A stretch of DNA of 64,000 nt. It comes from Blasia pusilla (lineage: Eukaryota > Marchantiophyta > Marchantiopsida > Blasiales). The DNA lies in contig CM114271.1 in assembly GCA_050084515.1 (NCBI GenBank), positions 5,518,001 through 5,582,000 of the forward strand, given 5' to 3'. The position numbers were made by a program, and so were the translations under genes. The notes under the pieces are model-generated. The model did no database searches and was not told the DNA's origin. It saw nothing but the letters and a program-made list of their open reading frames with translations. Shown one piece after another: positions 1 through 13,117 of the stretch. The first letter of the stretch is position 1; each line of letters begins with the position of its first letter.

Positions 1-2075
1 TAAGAAGATTAGAAAATAGTATGTGAGGATTTGGATGGTCTTTCTGTTGAACTTCTCAAGTGGGGAGGAGATTCTATCAGACCGATCCTCACCAAAGTAT
101 TGGGTGATGTTGCTATTGATGGTTTTCCTTCTACTTGGTCGCTACGATAGATTATTCCTATCCACAAATCAGGAAGGAAGGATTTGGTGAAAAACTACCG
201 CACTGTCATGGAGGGTAGTGTTTTTGCCAAGTTATTTGGCAAAAATACTAAATTATTTTTCTATTAATAGAACATAAGGAAAATAGGTTAAAAACCCTAG
301 TTTCTCTAGTAGTGAAATAGTCGGGAGTTGCAGTGGTAGGGCATTCTCTCGTATGTCGAGTTATCTCCATGTTCAGGTTCCATCGAAGCTCTTCTGTGAA
401 CGCACGAACGGACTACATCACTTTGTATCTCCAAGTTTTATAAAAGATTTCAGTGATTTTTTCACTTTCTTTTTTTTCTCAGATTTCGTCCAACACACAA
501 CACCATCGACCATATCCTGGCCTTACCTATTTTATCGGAGAAATCTAATGGCAATGGGAAAGCTTTGTTTTGCGGTTTCATTGATTTCGAAAAAATATTT
601 TGATACAGTATCTCGTAAGCTATTATGGGATAAGTTGCAAGCCATTGGAGTACCACAAAATCTCCTAGCTGCCGTGGCTACTTGTACCATTCTGTTTGGG
701 CCAAGATCAAAGGTTCACAAGTTCAAGAGATCTTGAGTACTATGGGAGTCATTCATGGTTGCCCTTTCTTCCCTACTTTATTTGTAGTTTTCATAGATGA
801 TATCGAAAAGTGGTTGGAGGAATGTGACAGTGAAGGTGTCAAATTGGGAGACTTTGTCATCAAAGTTTTATTGTATCTAGATGATATCATATTACTAGCA
901 CATGATGGCATTAGTTTATAAATGCACCTCGACACTTTGGTGGCAAGTTTTTGTACCAAAAAATCATATGGAGCTTAATATGGATAAGTCTAAAGTCATT
1001 CTAGTCGGTACTAGATCCAAGTTCTCTTTCTTTTACAAAGGTCTACAATTAGAACAAGTGAAGAGTTACAAATATCTAGCCATTGATTTCTCTCATGATT
1101 ATAGTTGGGTATTTTGCTTGAAAAAAAATAATAGAAGCTAGCTACAAAGCTCTATATTCATTTTTAGATCGGTATATAAATGCTCATCTTGTATCGTGGG
1201 GTCTTAGGAAGTTCTTATTTAGGAGCTTAGTGATGTCTGTGGTCTTATATGGAACCCAAGTTTGGAGCCCTAGTTGTAAAAAGACAGGTTGGGAGCGCGT
1301 GGTGAGGGTGCAAAAGATCTTTCTACAAGAAGAATTGGGTGTAAGAAACCAAACTCCTTATGTTATTCTTCTTGCAGAAACAAGTTGTATTCTTCTAGAA
1401 GGTGAAGCTCTCTACTTGACCATCACTTATATTGCAAGGATGAGATCTATTGATATTTCTCGTCTCCCTCATCAAGTTTTACGAGCCACACGTTCCATAG
1501 GGTGGATTGCACATGTGGTGACTTGGTCTTCAAAGTGGAATGTGGCGGAACGGGATTGGAATCTGAAACCGATGGCACTCGGCGAGCATCTACAGAAGTA
1601 ATTTCCCAACATTATTTGAAGCAACGGGGGCACAAAAATAGAGTATTATCAACTTCATGTTAATCCTATGCTTGTATATTATGAACAAGGATAGCTACTT
1701 GTGGGGATCTCCTTGTTCTTACGTCATATTATCGCATGACATAGAACTGGGTCTCATAGACTAGGAATTGAGGAAGGACGTTGGCTCAACATTGATAGAA
1801 AAGAACGAATTTATAAATTATGTGACAGAGAAAGTATTGAAGATGAAGAGCATGTGTTTGTTACATGTCCAAGGTATGAACAAATTAGACTAGTTCATAA
1901 AATAGATGTGGAGAATTTATATTCTTTACTACAGCTTATGACTTATGATTTAGGTTGTTATATTAGAGATATCATCATTCTTTGTTCAAAAGCTTTAGGC
2001 ATTAGCTAGAAGAAGACCTTTAGGATATTTTTCTGAGTCGGTGTATAACTTGTAAAATGTTTTTTTTAACTGTTT
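1..2075 (+). mobile_element. Decayed LINE (non-LTR retrotransposon), RT to C-terminus
   Basis: Frameshifted and stop-ridden reading frames give the ordered landmarks of a plant LINE ORF2. An RT N-terminal part (DGLSVELLKWGG, then IIPIHKSGRKDLVKNYRT) lies at about 30-215. After the inserted LTR remnant come RFRPTHNTIDHILAL and FCGFIDFEKIFDTVSRKLLW (about 484-620), then GVIHGCP (about 740) and the active-site box LYLDDIILLA (about 870-900), where the usual Ala/Val of xADD is Leu. The C-terminal part includes a zinc-binding-like stretch RIYKLCDRE...EDEEHVFVTCP (about 1805-1875). The endonuclease half would lie left of the window. No functional product is expected. The right limit is approximate because no clear poly-A tail or target duplication was found. 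Confidence 0.85.
258..481 (+). repeat. Copia LTR remnant inserted in the LINE
   Basis: This stretch matches the two LTRs of the Copia element at 24012-24207 and 35035-35254, including the shared block GTCGAGTTATCTCCATGTTC and the 3' end ..CACTTTC..CTCA. It splits the LINE RT frame: AKLFGKI ends just before it and the RFRPTHN block follows at once. No internal Copia sequence accompanies it, so it is a solo or 5'-truncated LTR. The open frame at 353-736 is produced by this LTR running into LINE sequence and is not a gene. Confidence 0.8.
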
Positions 2076-5000
2076 GTCCCTTTGGGTCCCACACGCTTAT
2101 CATTTACCATTTACCATTATCTACTCCATTATATCTTATGTCATGTAATTGATGAATTTCTTTATATCTTCCATCCAAAGCTTCACTCATCTCAATTGAT
2201 AGAATGTTTCTTTTTTTCATTTATCTTAACCAAGAACTAGCTAACTTGTGGGAGTTGATAATTTCTTATGGTTTGTTGTTAATATCGTAACTATCATTAC
2301 ACGATGTTATTTGATCATTCCTTCCTAGATTCTATATCCGCTCATTAAATATATTAAAATTTTAATGGAATATGGTTTCTCATAGCACGACTTTATTTCA
2401 CCAAATATCTTATCTCTATAAATATCAAAATATTTAGTGGAACAATTATTAAATCTATAACCCTTAGAATCCATATAATAGCCCAAGAAGAGACATTTTT
2501 ATATTTGATTTCTAACTTCTTATGCTTCTAATTTCGTATGTGAACAAAGCATATAGACCCAAAGAGATCCAATATATAGTAGAAACAACTGGGGTTACGT
2601 TAAATAAGAAAATTATGCTTAAGATATAAGCTTTAATATTTCCACATTGATGAGTGATAGAAATATTTTCTTCACGAGCACTCATATGATTTGATGTTTC
2701 TTAATTACTGTGGCAACTTCACTAGTGATATTTGGGCTCTATAAATTAATGTGATTCATGGTCAATACTTGATCGTCATTGTAGTAATACTACACATAAT
2801 TTTTTTTAGTAAAACTCCAAATGTCATTCTACTTCTTGAAAAAATCCTTTGGAATAATGACCTTTGATCTCGAAGTAGTTGGTCGATACTCTTCAATGTG
2901 GAGATTTCCTCTATCTTTGAAGTTGCCCCTTCCCTCAGAACAAACTATTAGTGCCCACACTCTTGTGCTTATTGTTGTTCTTGTTATTGTTTATAACCTT
3001 GGTAGCCTTGATTTTGTTGACCCTAAACATAGAAGCTAAATTTTCCACCATAGTTTTGGTTTCCATGATTGACCAAAAAATCTATATTTGCCTCTTCTTG
3101 CATAATAGGTATATTCTTAAAATTTGCGTTAAGAAATAGTTAATCCTAATCTTACTCTTCACCGATGATAAACTTTTTTTTTTTTGAAAATATTAGGAAT
3201 ACATCCCTAGTAGAGATGGATATTTTGTTTTTTTTCCCTTAATCCTTGGAGTGTGATCATAATGAGTTACCATCATCTTCGACTACTCTAATATTACCTA
3301 ATTGATCAACAATAGTGTTAATGTTAATGATGTAATTATATCTTTTCTCAAATTATTTTCTTATCTTATTAAATTTTCACAACAAATATTACTTTCCAAT
3401 ATTAGTACATAATTCATATGCCTTAGCTAATACATCCCATGATTCAATTTTTTTCTATCCATAATGAATATGATATATCATACATGCATTGATGATAATC
3501 AATATATAATATCTGATTTATCTGCCCTTTTGTTCTATGCTCTTACATCTTGGTCGGTGAAGTCTTCTCTAGGCTTGGGTTAGTCACATATGATCAAATC
3601 CCATACTTCATGACCAAGAAATAAATTCTTTATCTTTGAGTTCAGTGCGGAATTCTTTTTCTAATCAAATTCCTCTCCCATTTTTATTGACATTAATTTA
3701 GGCATTGTGAAAATTATAAAATAGATTCAATCTTAAGGATACATAATTGACACTATAATTACTCTATGGCACAAGTAGTTAATTTATGACCGAAAATTCA
3801 ATAATTTATGCCGCGTTACTATAATCTCAAATTTATTTTTTTATATAGTTGAAATTCAACTATTATGGAAAAAATAATATTATCATTTATTAATACTAGT
3901 GGGCAGCATGTGCCATGCATGGGAGTGAAAGGACTTGTCATGTTGCACACAATATCTTATTCTTGTTGCTCGTAGAGCGGGAAATATTTTTCATGTTGCC
4001 CGTAGAATCGAAACAACATTTTTGTCTCTCTAAGTGACCTTCGCCTCAATGGGTCAAATTCACCTATCCTAGAATATTGTGTTAGTGTTTTTCAACATCT
4101 TATATTTTCAACAATATTCATCACACTTGTGAAATGTTTATCACGTTACCTATAGTCAATCAAGAGTATGTAATGTGCCTTGATAGAGAGGCTTTGTGTA
4201 TAGCTAGGTGTGGATAGGTCAAGTGTCACTTATTGGCCTCCCTTGGTAACCTTTGTGCACAAACCATCTTTTGGGAGATTTCTTTGAACCTTTAGTGTTA
4301 GTGGTGTGCATTGGGTCATGGTTGTGACTATTATAACATACTCTTCAGGAACGAATGAGGTTGTGACCTATGGGAGGATAAGCCTATGGTAGGTGATATG
4401 TTGCTTGGTGAGAGTCATAGTCGAGCAAGTGTTACTTTGGCGCTAGTTGGCTTGACACCATTCATAGATTGAGGGCCAATAGTGAGCCAAGGTAAGTTAG
4501 TACAACATAGTGTGGAGCGGTAAGTCCATCAAGTCTAAAGTGAAACCTTCATGGAAAGATGTCACAAAGTTTTCATGGGGCCGTTGACCTTGATGACCTT
4601 TCATGAGCGAAAGTCACATGTGCATATTCAAGAGATTGATATAGGCACGGTGATGTTGTTGTAGCAACAACATGAGTGATATTGTCGGATCGTGTGATTG
4701 GGGTTGGATTATCTTAATTTAGTCCGTGGAACACTTTGAAAAATAACTAGTCTCATTTTCAATACAAAGGGTTTACCACTATATAAATACACTTATATTC
4801 ACTTCTATCCCTACCAATTCAAAGGCTCTCATTGATTTCCTTACATTTTTAGAAATATTTTAAATTTAATATCTATGATATAAATTTCCAATTTAAATAA
4901 TTTTCTAATTAGCCTAAAATATATATTTCAATAATATTTATTTATTTTTAATATTTAATTTGTAACATTAAAATTTTAGTGGCACTAGTAAAATACACAT

Positions 5001-7180
5001 AAGATGCATGGTTTTGCGAAGGATAAACAAGCGCATCAGTCTGAAACATGGGGACTTGAAGAGTATAGGAAAAATATAACGTTAAAAGTCTTAAAAATTT
5101 GTTGGAATGATTGATATAAAACCATGACAAGATAGAACTGAGAACCATTGAGTTGTATATAGCTGGATGATTGAGATGCAAATTTACATTAATAGTATAC
5201 ATTGGATTCCCTTCATTTCATTTACATAAGGCTAATTGTTCTTATTATCTTAAAGTATATAAGAAAAAATAGTGAATAATAAAACTCATCAATTCATAAT
5301 GATATGATTTTAAGATCAAACAAAAGGAAAAATTGTTCCGTATCTTTTAATGTTTGTTATCTTTTTTTGAATTCTGAGTAATTTATAGCTATACCATTTT
5401 TTGGCATTAAATATTGGATCATGAAGCTATTTTAGAGAAAAAAAATTATGTGAAATGTAATTTATTTTTCTATATTTTGATATTCTTCTATTGAGTGAAT
5501 TATTTTCCTTAAAATGAAAATAAAACCATAATATATTTATCTTTTGAAGGTTTTTTATCCCTTCCATAAATTTTCCAATATTTGTTCTTGCCTAAATAAG
5601 AAAGAAGAGGAAATTATATCTTATGAGAAATTTTCTTGAAATGATGTTGGATAGGTTTTTGATAGAATCCTAGATTTTATTTTTGAGTAAAGAAGGTAAG
5701 ATTCTTTCATAATAAATAGTCTTGGAAAGTATAGAAGAATGATAAGTTTAGGATATAGCATGTGACCATGATAGTGACATACAAGTAGTCAAACAATATG
5801 TCATGACACAATAAAAGAAAAAACTTCTCATTCAATCATAAGAATGCAAATAAACAAAATTATAAAGTGAGGCTTTCAAGATTATATGAGGAATGACGCT
5901 TCTATCAATGAGTAAAAAGGAGTGTCATTTTTTTCCTACATTGTGGCAATGACATCGTAATATAGAGATCATATTTTAAGGTAATTAAGAGTGATGTCCT
6001 TATGAGAGATAATCCAATCATGGGAATGACATACAATTGTAACAAAAAGATGAAATATGACTAATGTATGGAATGGATGATTCTTGCCACAATCATAATT
6101 GACTCTTCATTTTTTTGGATGACACGCCAATGAACAATATCACTCATATAATAAGAAACACATATGTTTAATTTATCCAAATGTTAGAATGGCTAATATA
6201 ACACAAACACGAGACATGAGTTTACACCCATTTTGTTGCATATCATGCAAAATAGCTCAACTCAAGGCTTTCGTAATCTACATAAACTAGAGATATCTTG
6301 AATTCAATCCAAGGCCAATAGAAATGAGAATACATAGAAGATTAAAAGTAACTTTATTTGGGGTGCAATCATGCTTACATATTTTTGTCACATGTCTTGG
6401 ATTGGAGACATTTAATAACGATTGAATTCTTGAAGATCATATATATTGGACAAAGATTGATCCAAGTGACAGGATGGATTTTAGATGACTTGATAAGAGT
6501 AAGAGTTCTTTTCAAAGGGAATTTTTTTTCTTCTAAATATAGGTCTTTGGCATCATAGAGCCATTTACTTTCAGTGATGCACAAGCGAATCCACATTCTA
6601 CTATGCTCATTCCCCATTAAAGAACATGTAAATGAAGGGGAACTATTGGTGGAGACAAGGAGAGTGACTCGTACATAATACATGCACATGTCTTATAGTC
6701 AAAGCATAGAAGACAAAAAAAGTGACGACAATAAAAAAAAAAAAGACAAGATGAAATGAACTTCATAAACACATAAGGAAAGTCCAACAAGTATGGATGT
6801 TAAGGTGAGAAGAAGAACAAATAAAAATATGCAATGGAAATTTATTTATTTTGTTTTGACCACATATCAATATTTCTTTCATTCCCAATAAAAAATCATG
6901 AAAGCTAACAAAGTTTGTCATCCCGAGGAACTTCGGGGCATACTTATATGCTATTATTTCGAGGGAAAGGGATATGTCGATATTTTCCCCACAATTTTAT
7001 TAAAACACTCACTAGTATGGCCCCTCGCAATGTAAAATAAAGGTGAGATAACCAAGGGGAGTGGAGTAGAACAACAATAAAATCTTACGGTGTAAGGAAA
7101 TTAAGATGGCACATGTCACAATTTCATGTACGCCGCGGAGATAAAACAAGGGGAGAATTATAAATATATTAAAAACATAT
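2076..7180. other. AT-rich intergenic DNA, no gene seen
   Basis: About 5 kb of strongly AT-rich sequence with only short open frames and no recognisable protein motif. The only structured item I could support is a Helitron 3' end at 3896-3918. Confidence 0.6.
3896..3930 (-). mobile_element. Helitron 3' terminus (minus strand)
   Basis: Read on the minus strand, this is a hairpin GCATG-GCA-CATGC followed by TGCCCA and CTAG, with T as the next host base. That is the Helitron signature: a subterminal hairpin, CTRR, and insertion between A and T. The 5' end (TC on the minus strand, at higher coordinates) was not identified, so only the terminus is given. Confidence 0.55.
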
Positions 7181-7182
7181 AA

Positions 7183-7210
7183 CCAGCGTGGGACCCTCTG
7201 AGAGGGTTGG
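7183..7210 (-). mobile_element. Helitron 3' terminus A (minus strand)
   Basis: On the minus strand a perfect stem-loop ACCCTCTCAGAGGGT (7193-7207) is followed by CCCACG and the terminal CTGG (7183-7186), then T. CTGG fits the CTRR rule. The adjacent 130-150 bp resemble those beside terminus B at 7549, so both ends belong to one family. The 5' limit is unknown. Confidence 0.55.
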
Positions 7211-7548
7211 GAGGAGGCAAAAATTAATAAACACGTTTGGAGGACACGTGGATAGCCTAATGTTGAGGAAAAAGAAACGACGAGAACATGTAGGGGCTGT
7301 AATCAAAACACCGATCCCAACATTCACGACCTCGAGACATTCAATCATTCTCCTGCTCCTCACATGAGAACCGACCTCATTCTTACAAATCCGGCCGACT
7401 TCAAGCTGCCTCACTGAGGACCCGGTCCCGTGAGAGTCCAAGGATTTTAGTATGAGTCGCGAATGACGAAAGGGAGATGACATGTTTCCTAGCAGTCGCC
7501 CAACAATGCCTGCCACTGCCGAGGGCCTCGAAGCTCGAACATCACCAA

Positions 7549-7575
7549 CTAGTGTGCGGCCCTCTGAGAGGGGTG
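7549..7575 (-). mobile_element. Helitron 3' terminus B (minus strand)
   Basis: A minus-strand stem-loop CCCTCTCAGAGGG (7560-7572) is followed by CCGCACA and CTAG (7549-7552), then T. The neighbouring sequence (GGGAGGAG..., GAGGATAGCCTAA, GAGGAAAA) recurs beside terminus A, about 365 bp away in the same orientation. A weaker relative is seen near 46050-46115. Confidence 0.55.
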
Positions 7576-7699
7576 GGAGGAGACATAAATTTTAGTCGTG
7601 TGGGGAGGACAAGAGGATAGCCTAAATGGTGAGGAGAAAAAAAAGGACAAGAATCAGCAAGGGCCGTAAATAAAAACATGAATAAAAATAATAAATCGG

Positions 7700-10495
7700 A
7701 TTATTGTTGTTTTATTCCGCGCTATTTGTGGCCACGTACACCTGCCTTCCTAGAAGGAAGGGACTGCACCGAGTTAGACCCTCCTACTTTCCTCATGTGC
7801 GTAGGAAGAGAGTCACAGTATGGGGTTAGGTAGAGCGAATAAGAAAAGGGGGAAATCCAGGAAATATAATTTAGGATTTATCATTTGTATGCAAACATAA
7901 ATAAGTAAATTGCGTGAAATTGCGTGCGAGCGCATAACTGGAAAGTTCCCGGTCAACGTCAAGTCTCTCGAATTAACGACCATAGCAAGCATCGCGGCGA
8001 GGTCGGGTACGTGGAGGGCGTACTGGAGAAGGGCCGCGGGACCGCGGCCCTGCTAAGGATGGTGGGAAACGCGTGTCCTATTTTGCAGGTCGTAGCCAGG
8101 GCGGGGAAGGCGACATCCACTGTTTAAGCGCGGGCGCGCTTCGGGAGGGTCCAGACGGCGTTGTGGGAAGAGAGAAGAGGCGGGCCGCGGTCAGAGCGGG
8201 AGAGGAGGAGGAGGAAGGAGAGGAGAGAAGGTCTGGCAGCGGGGGATTTGAAGGTGGCCGTGCACCTCATTGGAAGATTGTGCCTGAGACGAGGAGGAGA
8301 TCGTGAATCAGGGAGAAGCCTGCGCCAGCTGATCCCTACCCCGGCAGGTCGTCCCTTCTCAGAGTGGTATGCACGCGTTCGCTCGATCGATCGTTCGTTC
8401 GCTCGCTCGCTCGTTCGATCGTTTGTTGGTTGGTTGTCTCTCGAGGGAGGGAGGGAGGGAGGGATGGATGGATGAAGAAGTCGTCGTCCGTATTATAACG
8501 AGTGGGATATGCACTCGTTCGGTACGTATGGCCCGGGTCGATCTCTGCGCGTGTGAGTCTGTGCGAGCGAGGTTGGAATGACTGAATGAATATGCTTTTC
8601 CGTAGATTTCGAGTAATTGACATTTCCTTTTCTTGTCGTTAGAAAGCGGACGCCACCTGTACCATTGCGAGCTTTGAATTTTGCTATATTCATCCCCGGG
8701 GAATTTGTGCTTCTGAGTCTATTACTGCGTGCGGGAGTTTTGTGGTTTTGGTGTGCGTGATTTAGTCTTTAGAGAGGCTACTTGGCGTTGCACGCCAAAG
8801 TAAAGAAGTCTTCTTCAACCGGATAGACTTCGAGGTTCACTTTTTGCCCGGGGCTCGATGAGATTTTCAGTTCATTTTACGAATGAGTGGTTTCGTGTGC
8901 ACGGGGGACCGGAGAGAGAGAGAGAGAGAGAGAGGGGAGGGGGGAGAGACTCTCGTCAGAGAGTTTGCCAGAGAGATGAGTCAGATGACCAAGAGAACGA
9001 TACAGGACGCGTGGAATTCTTGGTGGCTGTCGCCACGGACCCATCATGCCTGTACGATTGGTTTGTGTAAGATACAGTCTGGGAGGGAATGTGAGAGGCA
9101 GTGGCTCCCTCGGGTCAGGCATGACGGTTTTCCGAAGCAGTGCTTTGGTCTGTTCCGTAATATCCGAATTCGAGGATCTGTTGGCAAGGGTCACGGTTCC
9201 CAGACACATTGGACTTGGTGCCATTTGGAGCGGAGTTTGTGGTTCTGCATTTTTTCGATACATAAGAGAGCTGTGTGTCCACTCGGAAACCATGATCGAG
9301 TCCCGGTCGAAAGAAAAGCCTTTCATGGTTTGGAGGTTGTAACTATCTTTGGATTTATCATTTGCACCTAGTGTACTGAACAAGTGCGCAATGCGACGGT
9401 CGCGCCCTTCATGTCAGCGCTGCTCGTGAGGTGCCTCGGGTATGGCATAAGCCGACTTGGATTTTCCAAATCGAGCTGCAGCCCGACCCAAGCGTACATG
9501 TTCGTTGACCTTTCGTTCCCGCGCGCGTCCATCATGATACGAGTTTATTTGATCACCAAAAAGGCACCACTTGTACTGGGCCTGTTGCTCCAACCCGCTT
9601 CACGACGTTACTTCTTGGAACATCTCCAATGTAAAAGAACATCGGCCTCCCTCTCCTGTTGGACCCTATCTCACTTATCCTCTCTTCAACTATCTCCCGA
9701 CGTGGTCTCAAACTTGCTGCGATGTTATTTACGGACGACGCTTCAGCACCACCGACGTTGCACCACCTACCTTTAGTGTTGAAACGGCTGCTCATTTTCC
9801 AACACAGGGAGGAGTGTGAACCATCCCAGAGATCAACTTTGACAAGTTAATGAGCCCTATTCGTGAGCAACTTTGTGAAGGCGTGAATACGCTTACGGCT
9901 GTCTTTCACTGGTGAAAACGTTCCCCCTCCATAGAAAGACGCGCACGAAACCATGCCACTTTGCCCTCTTCTTACCAGTGGTTGACAACGTTGTATGTGC
10001 ATTGATCCGACTGTGTGGTTTCCGCCTAAACTTTTTCCCTCTTCACTTGTTCGTACGGCTGCGTGAGTGAATCGGCAGTCGCTTTTCTTTATCGACTTTT
10101 CCCGTAAGGTTAATACTTCGTCAACCTCGGTCGCCTCGAAATTGGGGCTCGTTCATTACTTGAAGGAAGTTTGAAAATTTTGGAAAGCGCCATTGATCTT
10201 TTCGGGTTCATATTCTCCTAGAAGTCGTGAGTTTAATTGGATAAATGGCAGTCGTGGGTCCTTTTCTTGAATCACAGTTGGTTCTGATGCACGTTTTTGA
10301 GTCGTGCAGCGGAGCGCATATGCTCGGATGATCACTAGACAGAATTTTAGTGAGGAGTGTTACACGGAGGTTGAAGTAACTTTTGTCTGCGCAGGACGAA
10401 CGAAAGATGTGAAACGGAATTCCAACGTCTTCTGAGATCGTTGTTTGCTCGAGAACTGGAAGTTCGATCGGAGAAGGGTTTTATTCGTTGACAAG
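7700..10495 (+). other. GC-richer leader/upstream region of the fluoride-channel gene
   Basis: Base composition jumps from AT-rich to mixed or GC-rich near 7900 and stays so through the following gene. The region holds simple-sequence tracts (TCGTTCGCTCGCTCGC near 8376-8420, GGGA repeats near 8446, a GA run at 8911-8933). It probably contains promoter, 5' UTR and perhaps a leader intron. Open frames here overlap on both strands, match no family I know, and are attributed to composition. Confidence 0.4.
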
Positions 10496-13117
10496 ATGGA
10501 GAGAGGGCTGGATGATCCTAGACTTTTTCGGGAGGCCAAAATACAAGAAGAATTGGATTACAGACGATCTGGGTCCTCAATTCGCAATTCGCTCTCTCTT
10601 TCTTCAGCTAAATCGCTGTCGGTGGAGGAAGAAGACGAACTAGAAGGGAGATCAGGAGATGCTGGATCAGCTCACAGACTTTCTGACACTGCGGTGACAG
10701 CTTGGAGCGATGAGCTACGTCCTGGAAGACTCTCAATTGGAAGCCAATCAGGAGCGTTAGAGGCGGGGGAGAAGGATGTTGGGTACGGGGAAGCCGTAAC
10801 ACTCCCGGCGATTGTATCACCGCCCTCTACTAAACAACGCGCAGTAGGTTTCTCTTGGCACATAATTTTGAAGCCAGATTTTTTGGTGGGACCCTACTTT
10901 GTCCAGAGTATCAATGAATTTGATGAAGTATTGACCATTCTTCTTGAAGCAAAAAATATTTCCCATGTCATATTCTGAACATGAGGATGGGCTTAAGCCC
11001 GGGAGCACTCTAGACTGGTCTCGTGCTTAGTCGAGGTCTGTCCCATTATTCCTGCGTGAGATTAATGATCCCCGTCATATGGCATTTGTTTGACAGGTGG
11101 TTTCAGACAAACTGTGTGGCACTCTCGAGTTCGTGTCTGTGCTGGCTCACCTTACCACTTTCGGAATTATCGGGGTAGGATTTATCTCGTTCTGCGATTC
11201 ATGCGTGTAGCGATGCTGCGTTTCGGAACTGAAGTCATCGAATAAATGCTTTCATCATGGTTTCACGGGTTGTCTTTCGTTGAATACTATCACCTGGAGT
11301 TCTCCTTTGTCCAACTTTATCGTGGCATACTGCTCTCTCCAAAGCTTGTGTCTCTCTTGCCTCACATTCTCATCTTTTATCGATGAGAGAAATCTTCTGT
11401 GCACTCTATAGACCCAGGTCGTTTGCCCTTCACTGCCGCTCTGGTGTAGTTTTTACTGATGGTATGGTCATTTTCTTTGAAAGTCCGAATTAAACTCATG
11501 GAAAATCTGTGTCTGTCAGGTGCTCATAAGATACGGTATGGGGCTTCTATTCAAACCTCCACTTGCAGGGGTGACTTCAAACAACAGCCCACTCTTTTCT
11601 GATCTTCCTTCAAACATGGTATAAGCCTGTTTTGTTGATTTTGTTCTCTTTACCCCTGATTTTTTTCCTGGTATTCTAAAGTGAGACTGCGAAATGTTTG
11701 CTCTTCACTTATTCTCTTTGTGTGTGGTATTCTTGTCGCTGGATGTGAAGCTTGGATCCTTTTTCATGGGATGGGTGGGAGTAGTGTTCAAGAAGGACAT
11801 CGCGATGTTTTCAGATCATCTGGCAATTGGCCTTTCTACTGGTCTTATGGGAAGCATAACTACGTATGCGGCCATGATCTTATGGATGATGGTGAATATG
11901 GTGGAAAATCGCTGGCCGATTGGGATTGTTGGACTGTTAATTGGTGGGTTTGCATTGCTTCTGGTGAACCACCTCTTTCTAAATCTCACTCACAAACATA
12001 GAATAGGAACACATGTACAGTGGAAGTCTGCGTAGGATGAAACTGAAGGTATTATTGAGAAGTTATCTCGAGGAAGATATGAGAAGGCTACTTGTTTTGT
12101 TGGAAGTTTTGTGTCTCGAGAATGTGCGAAAGGAGACTTCAATGTAAAAGCTCGGGTAAGTAGGGTATGCATACCTACCACACGGACTGAAATTTAGAAC
12201 CCTTGGATCACTACAGGTATGGAGCTTAGCCAAGTGTCTCTGACGGTGGGTGTAGATTCGGCAAAACTCTTGAACAAAATAATTGAGCATGTAAACCATG
12301 AGAGGGCTTGTAAAGGACTGGAGAAGCTACGAACGCCTGCTCCTGACAATCTTCGGCGACGGCAAGCAAGCCTTCTCTTCTTCACTCTTGTCGGTGGTGG
12401 CTTGTGGATCGGATCAGGGATTCTGACCGTCTTTGACAACAACTCAACCTCAAGGAGAACTCTGTGGCTGGCTTGCTTGGTAGCTCCTCCTGGTGTTTGG
12501 ACACGGTGGTATTTTGCGCGACTAAATGGACAAGGCATTGGACCCAAGCACCACCTCAGGTGGCTACCTGTAGGAACATTCTTAGTGAACGTTACTGCTT
12601 CCTCAATAGAAGCCGCCCTCCAATGCGTAGAAGTTGTGGTATGTGGAGCCTTCTTCATCTTCCTGTGTCTATTTACGGCCTCTACATGCAACTCCTGTTT
12701 TTTTTTTCTCTTCATAGAGGTTATCCACGTGGACGCTATTTTCCATTCATTGTCTCTTTCCACATGTCATCTTCATCCCAGACTCTTAAAAGGCCACACT
12801 GGTTGAACTCTTGTTTCTCTACCGATTTTCTTTAGAAGTGCCAAAAACTCTAAATACATCTTCCTGTTCTGCAGGTGGGAAATTACAACTCTAGATTGCT
12901 CGTGGGAGGTCTAAACTTGGGATTCTTGGGTTGCATGAGCACCGTCTCCACTTTCGTTGCCGAAATACAAATCATGCACCAAGGGAAGAATCGCTGGCGT
13001 GCTTATGTCTATCTTATCGTCACTATCATTTCCTCCCTTGTGATAGGGTTTCTCGTGTATGGAGTGCCCGTCTGGGTTGAGGATTTTGGAGAGAGGTTAA
13101 GACCGTTGGAGACGTAG
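10496..13117 (+). CDS. FEX: Two-domain fluoride export channel (CrcB/Fluc/FEX family), six exons
   Basis: Likely fluoride exporter of the plasma membrane, which protects the cell by letting F- out. Exons: 10496-10843, 11097-11174, 11520-11618, 11751-11943, 12217-12638, 12875-13117. All introns are GT-AG, phases agree, and the CDS is 1383 nt (460 aa). Residues 1-116 are an acidic, Ser-rich, probably disordered tail. Two homologous four-helix CrcB domains follow. The first carries LPSNM-LGSFFMGW (exon 3/4 junction) and GLSTGLMGSITTY; the second carries VAPPGVWTRWYFARLNG, PVGTFLVNVTAS and GFLGCMSTVSTFVAE. The paired Asn residues (..SNM.., ..LVNV..) and the G-x-STxxT signatures are the family's conserved elements, and the fused two-domain form is the eukaryotic one. 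The first ATG of exon 1 was chosen. The exon 4 donor (after 11943) was picked because it gives uninterrupted family-like sequence (GLLIGMELSQVSLTVGVDSA), whereas read-through ends in a stop. Confidence 0.9.

Noticed and set aside
353-736. 127-codon open frame, possible gene
   Set aside because: It is an LTR remnant read through into LINE RT. The same LTR frame recurs at 24080.
7169-7516. 115-codon minus frame
   Set aside because: It runs through a Helitron terminus hairpin and has no recognisable domain.
8877-9383. Overlapping 160-residue frames on both strands upstream of the fluoride channel
   Set aside because: No family motif, mutually overlapping, and explained by higher GC. Treated as leader/promoter.
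12194-12763. 189-codon frame antisense to the fluoride-channel gene
   Set aside because: It is the shadow of the exon at 12217-12638, which carries clear CrcB motifs on the plus strand.
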